Shown one piece after another: positions 32,844-34,705 of a stretch of DNA of 34,705 bases. This stretch comes from an uncultured bacterium. GTDB taxonomy: Bacteria; Bdellovibrionota_C; UBA2361; JANWWW01. The position numbers and the translations under genes were made by a program. The stretch spans positions 1 through 34,705 of the forward strand of contig CALHSA010000014.1 in assembly GCA_938038205.1 (NCBI GenBank), in the 5' to 3' direction. A model generated the notes under the pieces. It made no database searches and was not told where the DNA came from. It worked only from the letters and a program-made list of their open reading frames with translations. Position 1 is the first letter of the stretch; each line of letters opens with the position of its first letter.

Positions 32844-33911
32844 ATGAAAATCGATTTAAAATTTCTAAGAGATTTGGTTCTAACTCCATCTCCCACGGGT
32901 TTTGAGCATAGGATACAGTCGGTAGTAATGGAATATTCTAAAAAGTTTGCATCAACTGTTAACTCAGACAATCATGGCAATTTTTATGCATGTGTGAATC
33001 CAAATGGTTCACCTAAGGTAATGGTTGCAGGTCATTGTGACCAAATTGGTTTTATGGTAAAAAAAATTTCTAAGGAAGGTTTTATACATGTAACAGCTCT
33101 CGGTGGTATTGATCCCGGAGTCCTACCCGGTTCGAGGGTTGAGATCCACTCCTCCAAGGGTAAAATTGAAGGAGTTTTTGGAAGAAAGCCAATTCATTTG
33201 CAATCGAATGAGGAAAGACAAAAAATGAGTTTAGAGCTCAGTAAAATGTGGATAGATATTGGAGCAAAAAACAAGCAAGAAGCGGAAAAGTATGTAAAAA
33301 TTGGTGATCCTGTGACTTTTAAGCTTGAGCTCCTAGAACTAAAAAACGATCTTATTTGTGCTCCTGGATTAGATGATAAAGTTGGAGTATTTGTGGCATT
33401 TGAAGCGTTGAGGATTCTATCAACAAAAAAAATTAAATGTGCTTATTATGCCGTCAGCACAGTGCAAGAAGAGATAGGATTACGTGGTGCTAAAACTAGC
33501 TCTTTTTCAATAGAGCCAGATATTGGATTTGCTGTTGATGTGACTTTTTCATCCGATAATCCTGGAAGCGATGAGAATAAGATTTCGGAGGTTAAACTTG
33601 GTCAAGGACCAGCAATTGTTGTGGGGCCTAACGCAAATTTAAAAGTTAATGAACTATTATTTGAAGTTGCCTCAAAAAGGAAAATAAAATACCAACTTGA
33701 TCCGGTTGGAGGAGCATTAGGGAATGATGCGAATGCAATCCAAGTAAACAAATCTGGGGTAGCCACTGGAAGTATTGGGATCCCTAACAGATATATGCAT
33801 ACTCAGGCTGAAATTTGCTCAAGCTATGATCTTCAACAGGCTGTTGATCTGTTGGTGGAATTTTGTTTAGCTCTAAATTCTAAATCAACTTTTAAACCGT
33901 TGCCGATTTGA
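32844..33911 (+). CDS. M42 family metallo-aminopeptidase (glutamyl aminopeptidase/FrvX type)
   Basis: 355 aa, normal for the M42 clan MH peptidases, tetrahedral cytosolic aminopeptidases with two metals. Ligands and catalytic residues can be placed: His64 and Asp66 in AGHCDQIGFMV, Asp177 in APGLDDKVG, Glu209-Glu210 in VQEEIGLRGA, Asp232 in AVDVTF and His319 in RYMHTQAE. The dimerisation/PDZ-like insert domain (about 75-165) includes GVFGRKPIHLQ. Specificity (glutamyl or general) cannot be told. Its stop TGA overlaps a TTG that opens the next ORF. Confidence 0.93.
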   Translation: MKIDLKFLRDLVLTPSPTGFEHRIQSVVMEYSKKFASTVNSDNHGNFYACVNPNGSPKVMVAGHCDQIGFMVKKISKEGFIHVTALGGIDPGVLPGSRVEIHSSKGKIEGVFGRKPIHLQSNEERQKMSLELSKMWIDIGAKNKQEAEKYVKIGDPVTFKLELLELKNDLICAPGLDDKVGVFVAFEALRILSTKKIKCAYYAVSTVQEEIGLRGAKTSSFSIEPDIGFAVDVTFSSDNPGSDENKISEVKLGQGPAIVVGPNANLKVNELLFEVASKRKIKYQLDPVGGALGNDANAIQVNKSGVATGSIGIPNRYMHTQAEICSSYDLQQAVDLLVEFCLALNSKSTFKPLPI

Positions 33912-34705
33912 CACAGGAAGAAAGCTTCATTGAAGAAAAGGCATTAAGTGTGTCCATTTGCAACCATCTTTTTGCTATTCTACAGGGAGAATACGCAAAA
34001 CTAAAAGCTAGTGAAAGTTTACAGGTTGATTTCCCTGAGCACAGAAGATCGCCATTTGAGCTTTATGATTTAGAGATTCACATCGCTGAATTAATTGAAT
34101 GGGCTCAGCTTGCAGAAAATGGAAAAACCCTTTTTAAAAAAGATTGGGGTGAAAATTTAAAAACGATAGCAGCGAAGAAAACATTTTCTCTACTGGATAA
34201 ATCTTTGCAAATTAACTTATCTGACTCAGAATTCGCTAGTGAACTGGAATCTAAATTTTTTGATACTAAATCAGATCTGGTTAAAACTAAGCTCGCAATG
34301 TGTTTATTGGCTAAAAAACACTATGTTCGTGATAATTTTGGAAAATTTGAACACATCGTAAAAGGTGATTTAGAATCAATTCAAATTCAACAAAATGTTA
34401 ACCTACAAATACTAAATGATTTAATACTAGATTTTGACAATAAATATCCTTTTAGTGATGAAATATATCAAGCGATCAGAGAGGAGCTGGCCTGGAGTGA
34501 GAGGCTTTTCAAAGTTTATGCGAATCAATCAAAAATAAAAAAATGTTTGTTTCGTCCCCCAAGATATAAAGATACCATAATTCCAGAGAATCAAATTCCT
34601 CTTTGGGAAAAAACCGGGTTCCCTTTAATAGTTGCTTCAAATTGGTTTTGCTATAATTTCTCGCCTGAGGAGGCTTTAGAATGGTCTTCATTTGGTATTC
34701 AAGAC
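33908..34705 (+). CDS. Unknown protein, partial (runs off right edge)
   Basis: Open for 266 codons from TTG 33908, which overlaps the TGA of the peptidase gene (TTGA, as at hflX), to the window end with no stop. The product begins LTQEESFIEEKALSVS (initiator read as Met), is helical and soluble with many aromatic residues in its second half (FRPPRYKD; PLWEKTGFPLIVASNWFCYNF), and has no signal peptide. I do not recognise a family. An ORF on the other strand (34509-34691) is a shadow. The real end and domain content are outside the window. Confidence 0.7.
   Translation, partial: MTQEESFIEEKALSVSICNHLFAILQGEYAKLKASESLQVDFPEHRRSPFELYDLEIHIAELIEWAQLAENGKTLFKKDWGENLKTIAAKKTFSLLDKSLQINLSDSEFASELESKFFDTKSDLVKTKLAMCLLAKKHYVRDNFGKFEHIVKGDLESIQIQQNVNLQILNDLILDFDNKYPFSDEIYQAIREELAWSERLFKVYANQSKIKKCLFRPPRYKDTIIPENQIPLWEKTGFPLIVASNWFCYNFSPEEALEWSSFGIQD

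Noticed and set aside
1-34705. CRISPR arrays, IS elements, phage genes
   Set aside because: No regularly spaced repeats, transposase, integrase or structural phage motifs seen on either strand.

Overview
This is an AT-rich, gene-dense bacterial chromosome segment with no plasmid, phage or IS genes that I can recognise. The organism looks like a free-living diderm. The window encodes an SCO copper chaperone for cytochrome oxidase, a flagellar filament cap (FliD), Tad/Flp pilus parts (TadE/TadG-like proteins and CpaB), lipoproteins, an HDOD protein with a PAS histidine kinase, the GatCAB amidotransferase (so tRNA-Gln and/or tRNA-Asn are probably made indirectly) and a soluble transhydrogenase. 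I cannot name the phylum. The gene mix resembles 'delta-proteobacteria-like' lineages, but that is only an impression.

Layout. (1) 1-4973, minus: one tight transcription unit reading glycosyltransferase, ftsH, SCO, a small unknown, TadE-like, and a TadG-like gene cut by the left edge. (2) 4948-7363, plus: a metallo-beta-lactamase hydrolase, tRNA-Leu(CAA), about 640 nt with no intact gene, then a 59-codon ORF coupled to an alpha/beta hydrolase. (3) 7352-11855: a divergent lipoprotein/apt pair, then an SbmA/YddA-type ABC exporter fused by overlap to a large unknown exported protein. (4) 11848-14811, minus: HDOD, histidine kinase, a small exported protein, rpsB (with no tsf next to it). (5) 14888-22406, plus: fliD, two exported coiled-coil proteins, a 57-aa ORF, then DUF6754 protein, polytopic membrane protein, exported protein, second polytopic protein and a MutL/GlmL-type ASKHA ATPase. 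This is the most interesting block. (6) 22354-24260, minus: a degenerate sigma-54-activator-like AAA protein and hflX. (7) 24329-27805, plus: rpsU with a long N-terminal extension, two small unknowns overlapping gatB, and a basic unknown protein. (8) 27816-29511, minus: gatC-gatA. (9) 29570-34705: sthA, cpaB (minus), a lipoprotein, scpB, an M42 peptidase and an unknown gene running off the right edge.

Two properties recur. Neighbouring genes overlap on the same strand (ATGA, TTGA, TAATG junctions) and even tail-to-tail (53, 12 and 8 nt), leaving little room for classical terminators. Start codons mostly lack a Shine-Dalgarno sequence. Where a gene begins a unit, a -10-like hexamer often sits only 4-11 nt upstream of the start codon, which suggests leaderless or near-leaderless mRNAs. 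TTG and GTG starts are common.
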